Shown: positions 13,209 to 24,484 of the stretch, in pieces
Layout: every line of letters begins with the position of its first letter
Numbering within the stretch: position 1 is the stretch's first letter
NCBI GenBank assembly: GCA_964036275.1
Contig: OZ038437.1
Coordinates: 8,988,304-9,052,303 of the forward strand
Direction: 5' to 3'
DNA length: 64,000 nt
Source of the DNA: Litoditis marina
Lineage: Eukaryota; Nematoda; Chromadorea; Rhabditida; Rhabditidae
Position numbers and translations under genes: made by a program
Notes under the pieces: model-generated
What the model saw: the letters and a program-made list of their open reading frames with translations, nothing else
What the model was told of the DNA's origin: nothing
Databases searched by the model: none

Positions 13209-13340
13209 GAGAGGGAGAGAGAACATATCAGACAGAGCAAGACAGAAAGACAGAAACATAGTGTTCAGAGACGAAGGGAGAGGACAGAAAAGAAAATTCG
13301 AGAAGGGAGAGGGAGAAAGAGAGAGGTATAAGAAAGAAGC
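12655..13340. repeat. GA-rich low-complexity region
   Basis: (GA)n at 12655-12683 and 13158-13215, a G run near 12690, and degenerate GAGA/GACAGA text between. A ~190-bp passage is loosely duplicated: GGGGTGC-AAAAGGA with CATGTTGTGGATAACATGAA occurs at 12700-12740 and 12885-12925. Confidence 0.8.
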
Positions 13341-13489
13341 TAAATGAAAACTGTCTAAAAGTATAGTTCTTGGTAGGATCATTTCCATTTCGAGTCTCCG
13401 CCACTAATATGGTTCAAGGGGAGTAGACTAGCCGCGGGGCTGAGCAATGTTTATTCTCCATTTTTTCATTGTGACCCAAAAAGTGTCCC

Positions 13490-13740
13490 AAAGAGAGACA
13501 ACACAGGACAAACCGTAGAGTAAATAGTGTGCGCTCGAGACTGTAGGGGATTGTTTCATAATTAGACAAAAGTGGTGAAATATACTACAAAATAATGTTA
13601 CATACAGTGGTTTATAAAATAGAACTGAAAACGGTGTGCCTAGTGAGCGCAAAAAGTGTCCCAAAAGAGAGACAACATCGTAGAGTAAATAGTCTGCGCT
13701 CGGGACTGTAGTGGGGATTGTTTCATAATTAGAGAAAATT
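13490..13740. repeat. Local duplication of a ~75-bp passage
   Basis: The text AAAAGTGTCCCAAA-GAGAGACAAC, followed by GTAGAGTAAATAGT and GGGGATTGTTTCATAATTAG, occurs at about 13478-13566 and 13650-13732. This is a diverged direct duplication about 170 bases apart, with no coding content. Confidence 0.6.
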
Positions 13741-13968
13741 ACGTAGCTAGGATGAAATAGGAATACAAAACAAATGTTCTATAAAAGAATAGAATAAAAA
13801 AGTTTAGTAGGTGTACGTCAAAATTCACAAATTTGCATCCACAAACAACGGGAGAGAGCAAGATACATCGTATTTGGATATGGGCGTCCTTTGAAATACG
13901 AGAAACTTATGCCGAAGAAGCACAGAGATCAAACTACAAACACAGTCGAACAGTAGAAAACGACTGGC

Positions 13969-14204
13969 ATAGTTCACACCATGCCTACTGAGACTCCTAC
14001 AGTAACCTTACAAACTTTCCGATGGCTGTTGTGAAGCTGAAAATGAAGTTCATGGAAAATGCTCTCGTATATTTACTCTACCTGAGAAGGAGAATGAGGT
14101 AAGGAAACCCTCACCTTCTCCGATCAAATGTGAGTGAGCAAAACGGCTTGGAAGTTTTGAAATCCTACTGTAGGAGTCTCAGTAGGAATGGAAAAGACCA
14201 TACC
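13969..14204. repeat. TIR element, family G
   Basis: Inverted ends read TAGTTCACACCATGCCTACT and CTCAGTAGGAATGG..CATA. A second copy is at 36889-37109. The interior carries a shorter inverted pair around GAGAAGG/CCTTCTC. Related elements with changed interiors are at 43258-43494, 46545-46781 and 36416-36652. Confidence 0.8.
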
Positions 14205-14246
14205 TCAATTTTCTTAGACTGTACCACCCATATTATAATGCGATAC

Positions 14247-14482
14247 TATACTCCGTTTCACCAATCGGTGACTTTCTACAGTAACCTTTCGAAAATTCAA
14301 GAAGATTTATCTGAGCAACAAACAGACTTTTAGCTTCACTGTTTACTGTGCTTGTAGTAACCAATGTATAAAACAAAATCACAAAGTTTAAACTATTTAT
14401 AATAACTACAAGATATGAATAATCTACTTGAAAGATTTACAATCTTACTGTAGAGAGCTATTGTTGAGTGGAACAGACTATA
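14247..14482. repeat. TIR element, family H
   Basis: A diverged copy lies at 26290-26527, and a truncated third starts near 63844. Ends resemble TATACTCYGTTTCACCAATC and ATTGTTGAGTGGAACAGACTATA. Shared internal words include CAGTAACCTTTC and CTGTAG. Confidence 0.65.
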
Positions 14483-14639
14483 TATCCCACAACCTTGGAG
14501 GTCGTTCCGCTTTTTCCGGCTATTATGACAGTCCTTCAAAATAATGTCAGGCGACCTCATTATGCCCAGGCCACGGTATAATTTGAGCCGACTTTTCATT
14601 AGAACGAGAGAATATTATGGCAAAAAGCCAGGACGGACA

Positions 14640-14815
14640 ATCTTTCCACTCAGAACGATTGACGCCAATTTTCTGCGATCGGCCAGCTGCAGAAGCGAGA
14701 GAGTGTGCAGGTCAATGAGGCCGCAGACATCTGCGTCTCTTTGACCTGCACACTCTCTCGTCGAGGCGGCTACAAAAGTGGCTGGCCAATTGGCTCGGAC
14801 TTGTCTGAGCACGGT
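14640..14815. repeat. Hairpin element with 20-bp arms
   Basis: CGAGAGAGTGTGCAGGTCAA at 14695-14714 is inverted at 14741-14760 across a short loop, inside a longer weaker inverted repeat. A diverged copy is at 34186-34316. A fragment sits at 49437-49474, right at a splice donor of the receptor gene. Confidence 0.8.
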
Positions 14816-15396
14816 AGGCTTTGACGCTTACAGTATGCATTTTTAGAGCTTACAGAGTTGACCTGTTAAAGATTGGAGTATTCAAGTTTCAATTGTTAAA
14901 AAAAGTATCTAATAATGAAAATGTAGCATTTTTCATCAAGTAACTATTGAAAAACTTTCAGTTTTCCGTAGATAACGGTTGTGAAGTCTAACTGTCTAAC
15001 AACCAAGAAACTATTTCTACCCCGCACGCCATGCCAAGTAACATATAACATGATTAATTATGGGATAAAATGCGGATATACTAGAAGTAAGTTGAATAGT
15101 CACGTAAAGTTGACATTCTAATGAGGAATCGTGCACTTTATCATTGCACGTTTTTGAGTTCTGCTGTGTTTAACATGTTTCACGTGACTATAAACTTGAC
15201 TAACAGTATAGTTGACTAGTTGACTTGAACCAGATGATGATAAAATCTGGGTAAAACTTGAGTACTATTGTAAAAAAGTAGAAACACCGAAAGAGAAGAG
15301 AAATGTACCATAGAGAAGAATGGGACAATTCACTGGTGTCACCATAATAAATAATGAATAATGAAGATCAAATAGAGCTCCGAAGTTGAAATTCAA
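14816..15396. other. Intergenic with one reversed family A element
   Basis: 15073-15215 is a reversed family A copy (ACTAGAAGTAAGTTGAATAG..CACGTGACTATAAACTTGACTAACAGTATA). The remainder shows nothing recognisable. Confidence 0.5.
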
Positions 15397-15518
15397 TTAA
15401 GGAAGGACGATTACGTGGTCCAATCGCAACGCTTCAGTCCTTTAAACTGCAACACATTTTTCAATTGCAGTTTAAAGGACCGTTGACACGGGATGGTCCA
15501 CATAATCGCCCTTATTAA
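15397..15518. repeat. Foldback MITE, family B
   Basis: Near-perfect inverted repeat with arms GGACGATTAYGTGGTCCAATC and an inner palindrome around TTTAAACTGCAA. Other copies are at 17120-17244, 51174-51294, 51293-51413 and 51704-51820, with a fragment near 15803-15855. Ends are TTAA-like. Confidence 0.9.
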
Positions 15519-15884
15519 AGTCCAAGTTCTACCGTTTCTGTTATTTAAACCCAAAATTACCGTTGTTACCAAAACGTTATTAGCCTTCTTCGAGAACCGA
15601 AAAATACTAGAGTTCTGGCCTCAGTTGGAGAATATATAGTTTGTCAATTTATAGCCCTCTCCCAGCATCTAACCATTCAATTAAAATGAAAAAAGCGGAG
15701 CGGAGCCAACTAACTATCACTCTACTTGGCAGAAAACTTGAGAGGACGTTGTTATTGACACAGCAAAAATAGAGGAAAGAGTAAGCTTATAGTTCATGTG
15801 ATACTGCAAAACATTTTTCAATTGCAGTTTAAAGGTCGTCGCGGGATTGGTCCACACTTTAAAACGTACTTTAAAATGAATATT

Positions 15885-15980
15885 CAATGAATATTTATTA
15901 GGTTAGGAATCAGGGTCGAAACGGTTTTGAGTACATCTCTCACTGAGCACATTAACTTAATCATTCAATGAATATTTTAA
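15885..15980. repeat. Small inverted repeat with TTCAATGAATATT ends
   Basis: TTCAATGAATATT occurs at both ends around a core containing GTACATCTCTCACTGAGCAC. The same core is flanked by GATTAGGT/ACCTAATC at 53447-53486, so the core is a dispersed repeat. Confidence 0.6.
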
Positions 15981-16171
15981 AGTGGGACAGAATGGAAGGC
16001 TAGTTTAGGTACCCCGGGGTACCTAAACACAACGTTGCGCGCCCCAAAACAGACTCAAACATATGAACCGTATGTAAATTAGGTTTGTTAGTTTGAGTAA
16101 AAAAAGGTATATATCAGTTTCTCTTGCGCAGCTCTTTCATATAAACGTTCCCTTCTGTCCCTCTTCAATAA
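15977..16171. repeat. TIR element, family J
   Basis: Ends resemble TTAAAGNGGGACAG and CTGTCC..CTTTAA. It contains the 20-bp palindrome TAGGTACCCCGGGGTACCTA. Other copies are at 23866-24056 and, reversed, at 39043-39235. Confidence 0.85.
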
Positions 16172-17119
16172 GGAATGTCGTTATTTTTGATATGGGAATT
16201 GTAATTCCGTACTTTGGCGCCAAGTGAGTTGTTTTCGTGTTTTACAACACGGAATGCAATGAATCACTTTCTCAAGTGACTCACTGGCGCCGAAAATAGA
16301 CGGAACAAAGAAGTAGCTGTGAATGGACTACTAGCAAACATGACAAAAACCGGCTGGGAAGGAACCTCACGTTTTTACGTGAAGTAATTGAGACTGACAC
16401 GTGTTTTCAACGTGAAAGTATCTGATATTGATTAGTTCTAATTGCGTAGATTGAACGACAGATGAAAATTATTTTCACTTTTTCCACGTGAAGTTTAGGA
16501 AAACGTGAAAATAGGTTATAATACACCGATTGTGATAGACAGTCAAAAATAGAAAGAAAACCGGATGGGAGTAACGTTCACGTTATTCACGTGGAACTCT
16601 AACCTTTCTTTAGACCCAGATAGAGTGAGTGATTGTCAACAACAGATAACAACTGGCAAGTATATTTGCACGTTTTGACGTGAAAAATTAGTTGGGGAAA
16701 TTATTCACGTTTTTTCACGTGGAAGCGTATGGAGCTGACTTGTTTTAGGAACGAGAACAATTATTTATGTTGTTTTTTGCGTGAAAAACAAGCTTTCATA
16801 CATTTAAGTTGTTTCGGTTTCCCAGAAAAATCACCAGTAATTTTATTGGAAAACAATCTATAGTCACGTACTTATCTCAGCGTTTGCAGAAAACAAAACA
16901 AAAACATTTAACCACAGAAAAGGGGGCTAGAGTCAGAGAAATAGGCGAATAAATAGATTCAGCATGCGGAGACGCAGAGTGTGAAGCGTAATCGGACAAA
17001 CCCCCTAAACTTGAACTCAATGTCACGCTTTTCGATTTTCCATTGATAGTTGAAAGTGAGACTGGCCACCAAAACCAGATCAACCCATGAAAAGTTTCTT
17101 CGAGAATTGAAAACTGAAG
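16172..17119. other. Intergenic, rich in ACGTGAAA motifs
   Basis: 16370-16760 carries about ten copies of TTCACGTG, AACGTGAAA or CACGTT..CACGTGG. A GGCGCCA pair flanks 16208-16292 (TTTGGCGCCAAGTGA and TCACTGGCGCCGAAA, inverted). No gene recognised. Confidence 0.45.
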
Positions 17120-17244
17120 TTAAAGAAGAACGATTATGTGGTCCAATCGCAAAGCTTCAGTCCATTAAACTGCAATACATTTTTCAATTTCAGTTCAAAG
17201 GACCATTGACACGAGATTGGTCCACATTATCGTCCTTCTTTAAA
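17120..17244. repeat. Foldback MITE, family B
   Basis: Second copy of the family described at 15397, with the arms and inner TTTAAACTGCAAT palindrome retained. A short open frame across it is an artefact. Confidence 0.85.
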
Positions 17245-18007
17245 CATTTAAATATTCAAACTCGAGAGAAACGGGGGTAACTAGCGGAAAACATCAGACT
17301 TCATGAGACCCGCCTGTCAGAGCAGAGAAATAGCGTTTGTCTGAGTAGACGCAGATTGGGATGTGACAGTGGGGATATTCCGGAATACGGCCTCTATTTG
17401 CCAGTAAAGTTGACTGACTAAGTGAGATAACGACTTCCGCAAAATACTATCTCGCCTTTTATAGAGATAAAATTTTCAGAAGGGTTTTTCTCGCTGGGTT
17501 ATTCTTATTTTCTCTCGTTTTATTCACACTTTATGAATGTTTTGCCTACCTCAGCGAGAAAAGCAATAAACTTTGAAAATAAATAACGTACTTTATACAG
17601 TGCCAAATTGAAAGTTTGCTCAAATAGCGCACCCGGCCATTTGAGCTTAGTGAATACGGCCACAGGCCTTATATTCTAAAGACAAATGTTATGCTGGGAA
17701 TTCAAAGAATTCGCGTTGGGGCGCGGTTCTTTCCGTCAGTGAAACGGAAATGTCGTGAAAAACGCGAGAATCAAAGTGTAGAACATGATCTCAACTGACA
17801 GGGTGATGGTGCGACCTAAATGAGAAGTGATGTGAGCTATAGTCATCGACATAGAAGTGCGGCGGGATACTGTAAGCCTGGTGTTGTGCTGTGTTTCAGG
17901 TGACAAATTGGTACTGATGTGAGCTATATTCTTCTAAAAAGTGCGTCGGCATACTATAGATTCAGTTTTGTGAGCAAACTTACATTATGTTAGATGGATT
18001 GAAAGCT
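17245..18007. other. Intergenic, no gene recognised
   Basis: Contains an AT-rich inverted passage around 17440-17580 and a small duplication (GTGATGTGAGCTATAGTC / CTGATGTGAGCTATATTC at 17829 and 17914). No coding or RNA gene seen. Confidence 0.35.
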
Positions 18008-18068
18008 TTAGTGTGCTGGTTAGCGCAAGCGCCTGTTTATTTTTTGTTAGTTCGAGTCCCGCACTAGA
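18008..18068 (+). pseudogene. tRNA-like relic
   Basis: Has an A-box-like CTGGTTAGCGCAAG and a B-box-like AGTTCGAGTCC. The outer ends TTAGTGT and GCACTAG pair over seven positions with two wobbles. The T stem has mismatches, the anticodon arm cannot be drawn, and a T run lies between the boxes. A relic or SINE head, not a working tRNA. Confidence 0.4.
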
Positions 18069-18479
18069 CGGATTTTTTAACAAACATGAAACTACACGTC
18101 ATATAGAATTTTGTAGATTTTAGGGAATTTTCGAACTGTGAGGACTTCTTAGTGATTTAAACTTGAAGAAAACAATATAGATAGAAAACTTGATATTTTG
18201 TTACAAGCGGAAATGACATATTTTCAAAGCAAGAATTCATAGTATTAAATACTTTCTAAAGTGTAAAATGGCTAAAGCCGAAAGAATCAATACTCATGTT
18301 CTGAACAGTTCTCACTAACGGTTGCAGGAGATTGGCATCCTGTTCAAGATATAATAACATTTCCTCTTCAAAAGCAGTAAAACGTCAAAAAAATCAATAC
18401 TCATGTTTTGCACAGTCTAACGATGGCCTTCTGAGATTGGCATTATAGCACACAGCTGGCAGATCGATTTGAATGGAAG

Positions 18480-18960
18480 GAACACCCTCCCACACACATG
18501 TTACAGCGAAATTTCGTCCCCGGACCTCATTATGCATGCGCCCGGAGGCCTAAACTGAACATCTGGCATAGAGATATGAGAGAAAGTAGAGAAAACACAC
18601 TTCGATTCGAAAATTATAGTTAAATTATAGATTTTTCGCAGCAGAACCTCATAAAGCAGAAATACATTTGATTCCAATATTCACTTCATATTAGCGACAT
18701 TTTCGTCCCGAACCTCATTATGTATGCGCCTGGAGAGAGAAAATAACATCTGGCATGGAGAAAAAATATTTATTTCAAAATCATAGGTTTTTTGGGAAAT
18801 TGGATGTTTGAGAACAGAGAAAAATGAATGGTTTACCCGACTTATAATTTGAATTGACGATTTTTCCACACAATTTACAGCAAAATTTCGTCCCGGGTCC
18901 TCATTATGTATGCGCCTGGAGAGAGAAACTAACAGCTGGCAGCTAGATTTGGAGCTGGAG
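18480..18960. repeat. Three diverged copies of a ~187-bp unit
   Basis: The phrase CCTCATTATGTATGCGCCTG (first copy CATGCGCCCG) begins at 18525, 18713 and 18899, each time preceded by TTTCGTCCC and followed by a CTGGCA word. Spacing is about 187 bases. No gene. Confidence 0.7.
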
Positions 18961-19269
18961 ATAACTGAGCCTGTTAGTTGCGTTTAGCGAACAGAAACAA
19001 TCACAAACCTTTTTCGTAAACAAAAATCAAAATGAAACCAGTGTTGAAGACATTTTATAGTCGAAAATTAGGTTAAGAGACTGCTACAGAAAAGATTCGT
19101 GTTTATTTCTCAAGTTTTTCTCACGTTACGAAAAGAATGTACAATCAATCAAATGTCCACTGATACTCTTCCACGTTTTACAAGAGAATTTCATTTACAT
19201 CTTGGGTGTTTCAATACTTAATGAAGTGTAGCGTGTAGTGTAATTGCTGCTAAGTTTGACGTTTCACGT

Positions 19270-21625
19270 GAAATCCTGTATTCTACTAGTAAAACACGTC
19301 GACGTTCGCAAGAAATGCCGAAATGAGCGATTAAACCGCGAGAATATTTTCAAATCATGGATCAAATACGTTAACACATGAACATTCATTAGTATGACGC
19401 GCACTCCCTGATTTCGAGTTTCACTGTGAAAGTTTACTAGTGAAAACACGTCGAGTTTCGCAAAAAATGCCGAAATGAGCGAATGAATGGCAAGATAACT
19501 CCATTTACGTTTAGGTTCATCAAATTGGGGAAACGTAAAACGTGTTCGATAGTTACTGCTGTCTTTCACATTTCAAGTTCCACGTGATTACTCCGTTTAC
19601 TACTAGTAAAACAAGTAGACGTGGGCAAGAAATGGTAAATTACTTCGTCCCGGAAAATTGCATCCAAAACATTTCACGTGAACATTTACTAGTAAAATAC
19701 GTCGAGTTTCGCAAGAAATGCCGAAATGAGCGAATGAACGGTTGGATTCGATTCGAAAAAACGTAAATTACATGTTAGCGTGAACAGACTCTGTATAACG
19801 CGCATTATTTGTTAACTAATTTCACGTTGCACGTGAAAACTTGGATTACTACTAGTAAAACACGTCGAGTTTCGCAAGAAATGCCGAAATGAGCGAATGA
19901 ACGGTTGGATTCGATTCGAAAAAACGTAAATTACATGTTAGCGTGAACAGACTCTGTATAACGCGCATTATTTGTTAACTAATTTCACGTTGCACGTGAA
20001 AACTTGGATTACTACTAGTAAAACACGTCGAGTTTCGCAAGAAATGCCGAAATGAGCGAATGAACGGTTGGATTCGATTCGAAAAAACGTAAATTACATG
20101 TTAGCGTGAACAGACTCTGTATAACGCGCATTATTTGTTAACTAATTTCACGTTGCACGTGAAAACTTGGATTACTACTAGTAAAACACGTCGAGTTTCG
20201 CAAGAAATGCCGAAATGAGCGAATGAACGGTTGGATTCGATTCGAAAAAACGTAAATTACATGTTAGCGTGAACAGACTCTGTATAACGCGCATTATTTG
20301 TTAACTAATTTCACGTTGCACGTGAAAACTTGGATTACTACTAGTAAAACACGTCGAGTTTCGCAAGAAATGCCGAAATGAGCGAATGAATGGCAAGATA
20401 ACTCCATTTACGTTTAGGTTCATCAAATTGGGGAAACGTAAAACGTGTCCGATAGTTACTGCTGTCTTTCACATTTCACGTTCCACGTGATTACTCCGTT
20501 TACTACTAGTAAAACAAGTAGATGTGGGCAAGAAATGGTAAATTACTTCGTCCCGGAAAATTGCATCCAAAACATTTCACGTGAACATTTACTAGTAAAA
20601 CACGTCGAGTTTCGCAAGAAATGCCGAAATGAGCGAATGAACGGTTGGATTCGATTCGAAAAAACGTAAATTACATGTTAGCGTGAACAGACTCTGTATA
20701 ACGCGCATTATTTGTTAACTAATTTCACGTTGCACGTGAAAACTTGGATTACTACTAGTAAAACACGTCGAGTTTCGCAAGAAATGCCGAAATGAGCGAA
20801 TGAACGGTTGGATTCGATTCGAAAAAACGTAAATTACATGTTAGCGTGAACAGACTCTGTATAACGCGCATTATTTGTTAACTAATTTCACGTTGCACGT
20901 GAAAACTTGGATTACTACTAGTAAAACACGTCGAGTTTCGCAAGAAATGCCGAAATGAGCGAATGAACGGTTGGATTCGATTCGAAAAAAACGTAAATTA
21001 CATGTTAGCGTGAACAGACTCTGTATAACGCGCATTATTTGTTAACTAATTTCACGTTGCACGTGAAAACTTGGATTACTACTAGTAAAACACGTCGAGT
21101 TTCGCAAGAAATGCCGAAATGAGCGAATGAACGGTTGGATTCGATTCGAAAAAACGTAAATTACATGTTAGCGTGAACAGACTCTGTATAACGCGCATTA
21201 TTTGTTAACTAATTTCACGTTGCACGTGAAAACTTGGATTACTACTAGTAAAACACGTCGAGTTTCGCAAGAAATGCCGAAATGAGCGAATGAACGGTTG
21301 GATTCGATTCGAAAAAAACGTAAATTACATGTTAGCGTGAACAGACTCTGTATAACGCGCATTATCTGTTAACTAATTTCACGTTGCACGTGAAAACTTG
21401 GATTACTACTAGTGAAACACGTCGAGTTTCGCAAGAAATGCCGAAATGAGCGAATGAACGGTTGGATTCGATTCGAAAAAAACGTAAATTACATGTTAGC
21501 GTGAACAGACTCTGTATAACGCGCATTATCTGTTAACTAATTTCACGTAGCACGTGAAAACTTGGATTACTACTAGTAAAACACGTCGAGTTTCGCAAGA
21601 AATGCCGAAATGAGCGAATAAACCG
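19270..21625. repeat. 163-bp satellite array with higher-order structure
   Basis: The word CACGTCGAGTTTCGCAAGAA (first occurrence and the one at 19698 slightly varied) recurs at 19447, 19698, 19861, 20024, 20187, 20350, 20601, 20764, 20927, 21091, 21254, 21418 and 21582. Steps are 163-164 except two of 251. Each unit carries TTTCACGT..GCACGTGAAA and TACTACTAGTAAAACACG. The array edges (near 19315 and 21602) share GAGCGA-TAAACCGCGAGAAT. Two short open frames at 19542 and 20445 are the same repeated segment and are not genes. Confidence 0.95.
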
Positions 21626-22790
21626 CGAGAATCAATAGCGAACCAACAGTGAGCGGACAACACACATATTACAGCACATTCCTACGCAACCGGGGATTTT
21701 TTGTCCGAACACTCAATTCGGATGAAAACAATAAACTTAAAACTTACAAACTTATAAACGTTTATTGAATTTGCAGAAATACCAACTCTCAAGGTTTGTT
21801 ATTTCGATGAAAACAATACATTGCGGCTTACAAATAACAAAGTTTTGATTTTTCATCTTGGAAGATTGCAATAGGAAATTTGAATTTATAGAGAAACGAA
21901 TCAAGAAAACACCTTTTTATTGAACGGGGCTTGGAAAAATGCAGAACTAGTTCGACACGTGTACCTAGTTATAAAGTGATGAGAATTTGAAATAGACATT
22001 TGAATATATAGAAAACATGGAACGTTGGAATGCGTAAACTATGGATTGTTTCCCTTTTCACGCAGATACTTATTTCTATCATAAACTCTAAAATACTTGA
22101 ATTTCGGAAGGATTGTTGACAGGAAAATGATGTTATCACAGGAAATAGCCACGATAAAATGTGCGATAAGCGGGTTGTCCACTGAATTCCGGAACATTTG
22201 TTCAAAAGTTCAATAATTAAGAAAATCGTTTAAAAACATTCAAAAATTGCAAATGTTGCTTTCGTTCCAAAACTTTTTGTTCCAAAGTTGCTCGAATCAT
22301 CATAGCTCCCTGAACATTCTTTGGGAAAACAAAGTAATTTGGCAAGGTTTTAAACTATTATTCGTATTTTTTTCTGAGGCTGACAGTAGGAATTCAAATG
22401 CAATGTGTTATCAAAACCAATGTGTTATTTGTTTTGAAAATTATCAAAAAATTGTGTTTTTTATACCCTCTGTAGATGTACAAGATAAAATCCATACAAA
22501 GTGGGATTCTTGAAAAAGCTATTTTCTACCGGAAACATTTTCAAAATGTGAGACTTTCTGAAACAAATGTCGAATTTCATACCCGGATTTTTTACATTGA
22601 TTAATAGAAAAATCTGTAAAGTTGATCTTTTCTGTGAAAAATTATATATATAACAAATTGTTCAGTGTATCAGAGACCACTCAGGATCTAGCCGCAGCGG
22701 GTGGGGAAATGAAGTGGTCTCACCCCGTAAACACCATGTTTTCTGCTCGTCTCGCGCTCTCTATTGACGCTACTCTCTAATTAGCGGCGA
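21626..22790. other. Intergenic, no gene recognised
   Basis: AT-rich, unique-looking DNA between the satellite and the U6 gene. Short frames at 21969 and 22247 have no splice context or recognisable domain. Confidence 0.4.
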
Positions 22791-22793
22791 CCA

Positions 22794-22834
22794 CCAATAC
22801 TAAATACGGCGCAGTAGGGAAGGCGCTTATATAA
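22794..22834 (+). promoter_or_regulatory. U6 upstream element (PSE-like) and TATA box
   Basis: TTATATAA at 22827-22834 lies 31 to 24 bases before the U6 start, as expected for an RNA polymerase III snRNA promoter. The block CCAATACTAAATACGGCGCA at 22794-22813 (continuing GT), 43-64 bases upstream, recurs almost unchanged three times at 56.9-57.7 kb. That recurrence and the position make it the best candidate for the proximal sequence element. Confidence 0.65.
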
Positions 22835-22857
22835 GCCCGCGACCACATCTAGAAAAT

Positions 22858-22958
22858 GTCTAGCAATAGACATATACTAAAATTGGAACAATACAGAGAA
22901 GATTAGCATGGCCCCTGCGCAAGGATGACACGCAAATTCGTGAAGCGTTCCAAATTTT
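22858..22958 (+). ncRNA. U6 spliceosomal snRNA
   Basis: Core of the spliceosome active site. The body from the ATATACTAAAATTGG segment onward reads as canonical nematode U6. It includes the ACAGAGA box (22893-22899), the AGC catalytic triad (22905-22907) and the internal stem-loop, and it ends in six T residues, a Pol III terminator. Length is about 101 nt, as usual. The first 14 bases (GTCTAGCAATAGAC) form a 5-bp stem with a GCAA loop. From memory, C. elegans U6 has a different stem sequence there with a UUCCG-type loop. TATA and a PSE-like block lie at the proper distances, so the gene is probably active. Confidence 0.93.
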
Positions 22959-23085
22959 TTGTGCTTTTCGGAATTAATAAGTTTTCTTATTTAAAGAAGT
23001 AAAAAAAGAAAAACGAAACTGAAATAGTGAAGTATTTGCTTTCTATCGTTTTATGCGCATGTTTGCAAACAAAACCACAAGAAAA

Positions 23086-23411
23086 TTTTACTTTCGCCCC
23101 CACCGTACAATAGCACTAGTTTCAACAGAAAATGGTGGGGGGGGGGGGGGGTAAAAGGTAAATGTATGGTAGGGTGGGGGCTAAAGTTAAATATCGGCAT
23201 TGTACAATCACCCCCCACTAACGTTAATTGGGGGGGGGGGGGGGGGGGTGGAAGTAACATGCCTGGCAATCTTTAACAATCGCCCCCACCCTTGTGATTC
23301 TTAGTTGAAACGGTGCCATGTTACTTTCACCCCCCATGGTGGGGGGTGAAAGTAACACAGGACTTATTTCGGCTAAAACGAAAAAAGTGGGGGGGGGGGC
23401 GAAAGTAAAAT
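23086..23411. repeat. Foldback with G runs and GGGGGTGAAAGTAAC words
   Basis: TTTTACTTTCGCCCCCAC at 23087 is inverted as GTGGGGGGGGGGCGAAAGTAAAA ending near 23411. Inside, TTTCACCCCCCATGGTGGGG continues as a near-perfect palindrome, and runs of 12 to 18 G occur at 23138, 23231 and 23389. Potential G-quadruplex and hairpin DNA; no coding content. Confidence 0.85.
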
Positions 23412-23865
23412 AGTCCCGAAACCACCATAGGGAATCGCTCTTTCAAGAGAAAGCCTAAACAGCCTATGTTACCCTATTCCGCTGGGTTTTGTAGTGTGAT
23501 CCCTTCATTTTCCATCGTAACTCGTGAATAACGTCGTCTTTCGAAATCAATCTACAACGATGTTCCCTATAACTGCTCTCTTCTGCCTCCCTGTAGCTAC
23601 CCACACATCTACACATTGCCGCGGATCTATTTTTACCCTTCAAATGATAAATACCGCAACACATGTAAAACCAGAACATCTGGTAAAACCACGAGCACTG
23701 CTCAGACCTAATTATAGACCGTAAACGTTTCTCGCAAATCTATAACTTGTCTGTACGTTTTCATTTCTGAGCTGCGAATGCACTTGATGTTTCCAGAATC
23801 GTTTCTGTATGTGGTTTCACGTGACTGCTAACGAGCTTCTGGAACAGAGATCTATAACCTGTTAG
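23412..23865. other. Intergenic, no gene recognised
   Basis: Unique-looking DNA. The open frames at 23464 and 23524 overlap on opposite strands, lack splice signals and show no domain. Confidence 0.35.
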
Positions 23866-24056
23866 TTCAAGGGAGAATAGAATGGAAAGCCAGTTTAGGT
23901 ACCCGGGGTACCGAAACATAGCGTTGCGTGCGTCAAAACAGACTAAAACATGTGAACAGTATGCAAATTAGGTTGGTTAGTTAGAGTAAGAAAGGTGTAT
24001 ATCAGTTTCTCTTGAGCAGCCCTTTCATATGAACTTTCCTTTCTGTCCTCCTTTAA
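23866..24056. repeat. TIR element, family J
   Basis: Copy of the element at 15977: GGTACCCGGGGTACC near the left end, then AAACATGTGAAC, TTAGGTTGGTTAG, and TTTCTGTCCTCCTTTAA at the right. Confidence 0.8.
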
Positions 24057-24260
24057 GAGAAAAAATAGTTGAGAGGTGCTAGATTCTAACTCTTTGAGGA
24101 TAGAAAGAAACTATTTGCTGCCCTTTCACACACTTCTGGTCTTCCTCTTTTTGCTCTCTTCAATGTTTGTTTTTTCCTCCCTCGTTGCTGTGATTGTAGT
24201 TGGATTCCACTCCTTTTGGTCGAAATGCATAAACAAAGTATGTATTTGTTTTGCCTTCTC

Positions 24261-24379
<119 letters not shown>

Positions 24380-24484
24380 TTCTCTATTGGCCTTGTTTGT
24401 TTCTTTCTCTTTTGTTGCTGTGATTGCAAAGATGCCCGACGTAATCAGTAGTGTGGAATTCAACAACGCGGAACTAGTCCCGAC

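Noticed and set aside
19542..20669. Two near-identical 74-codon frames
   Set aside because: They are the 251-bp variant of the satellite seen twice, not a duplicated gene.
19270..21625. CRISPR-like regular spacing
   Set aside because: The units are continuous 163-bp monomers with no unique spacers, in a nematode genome.
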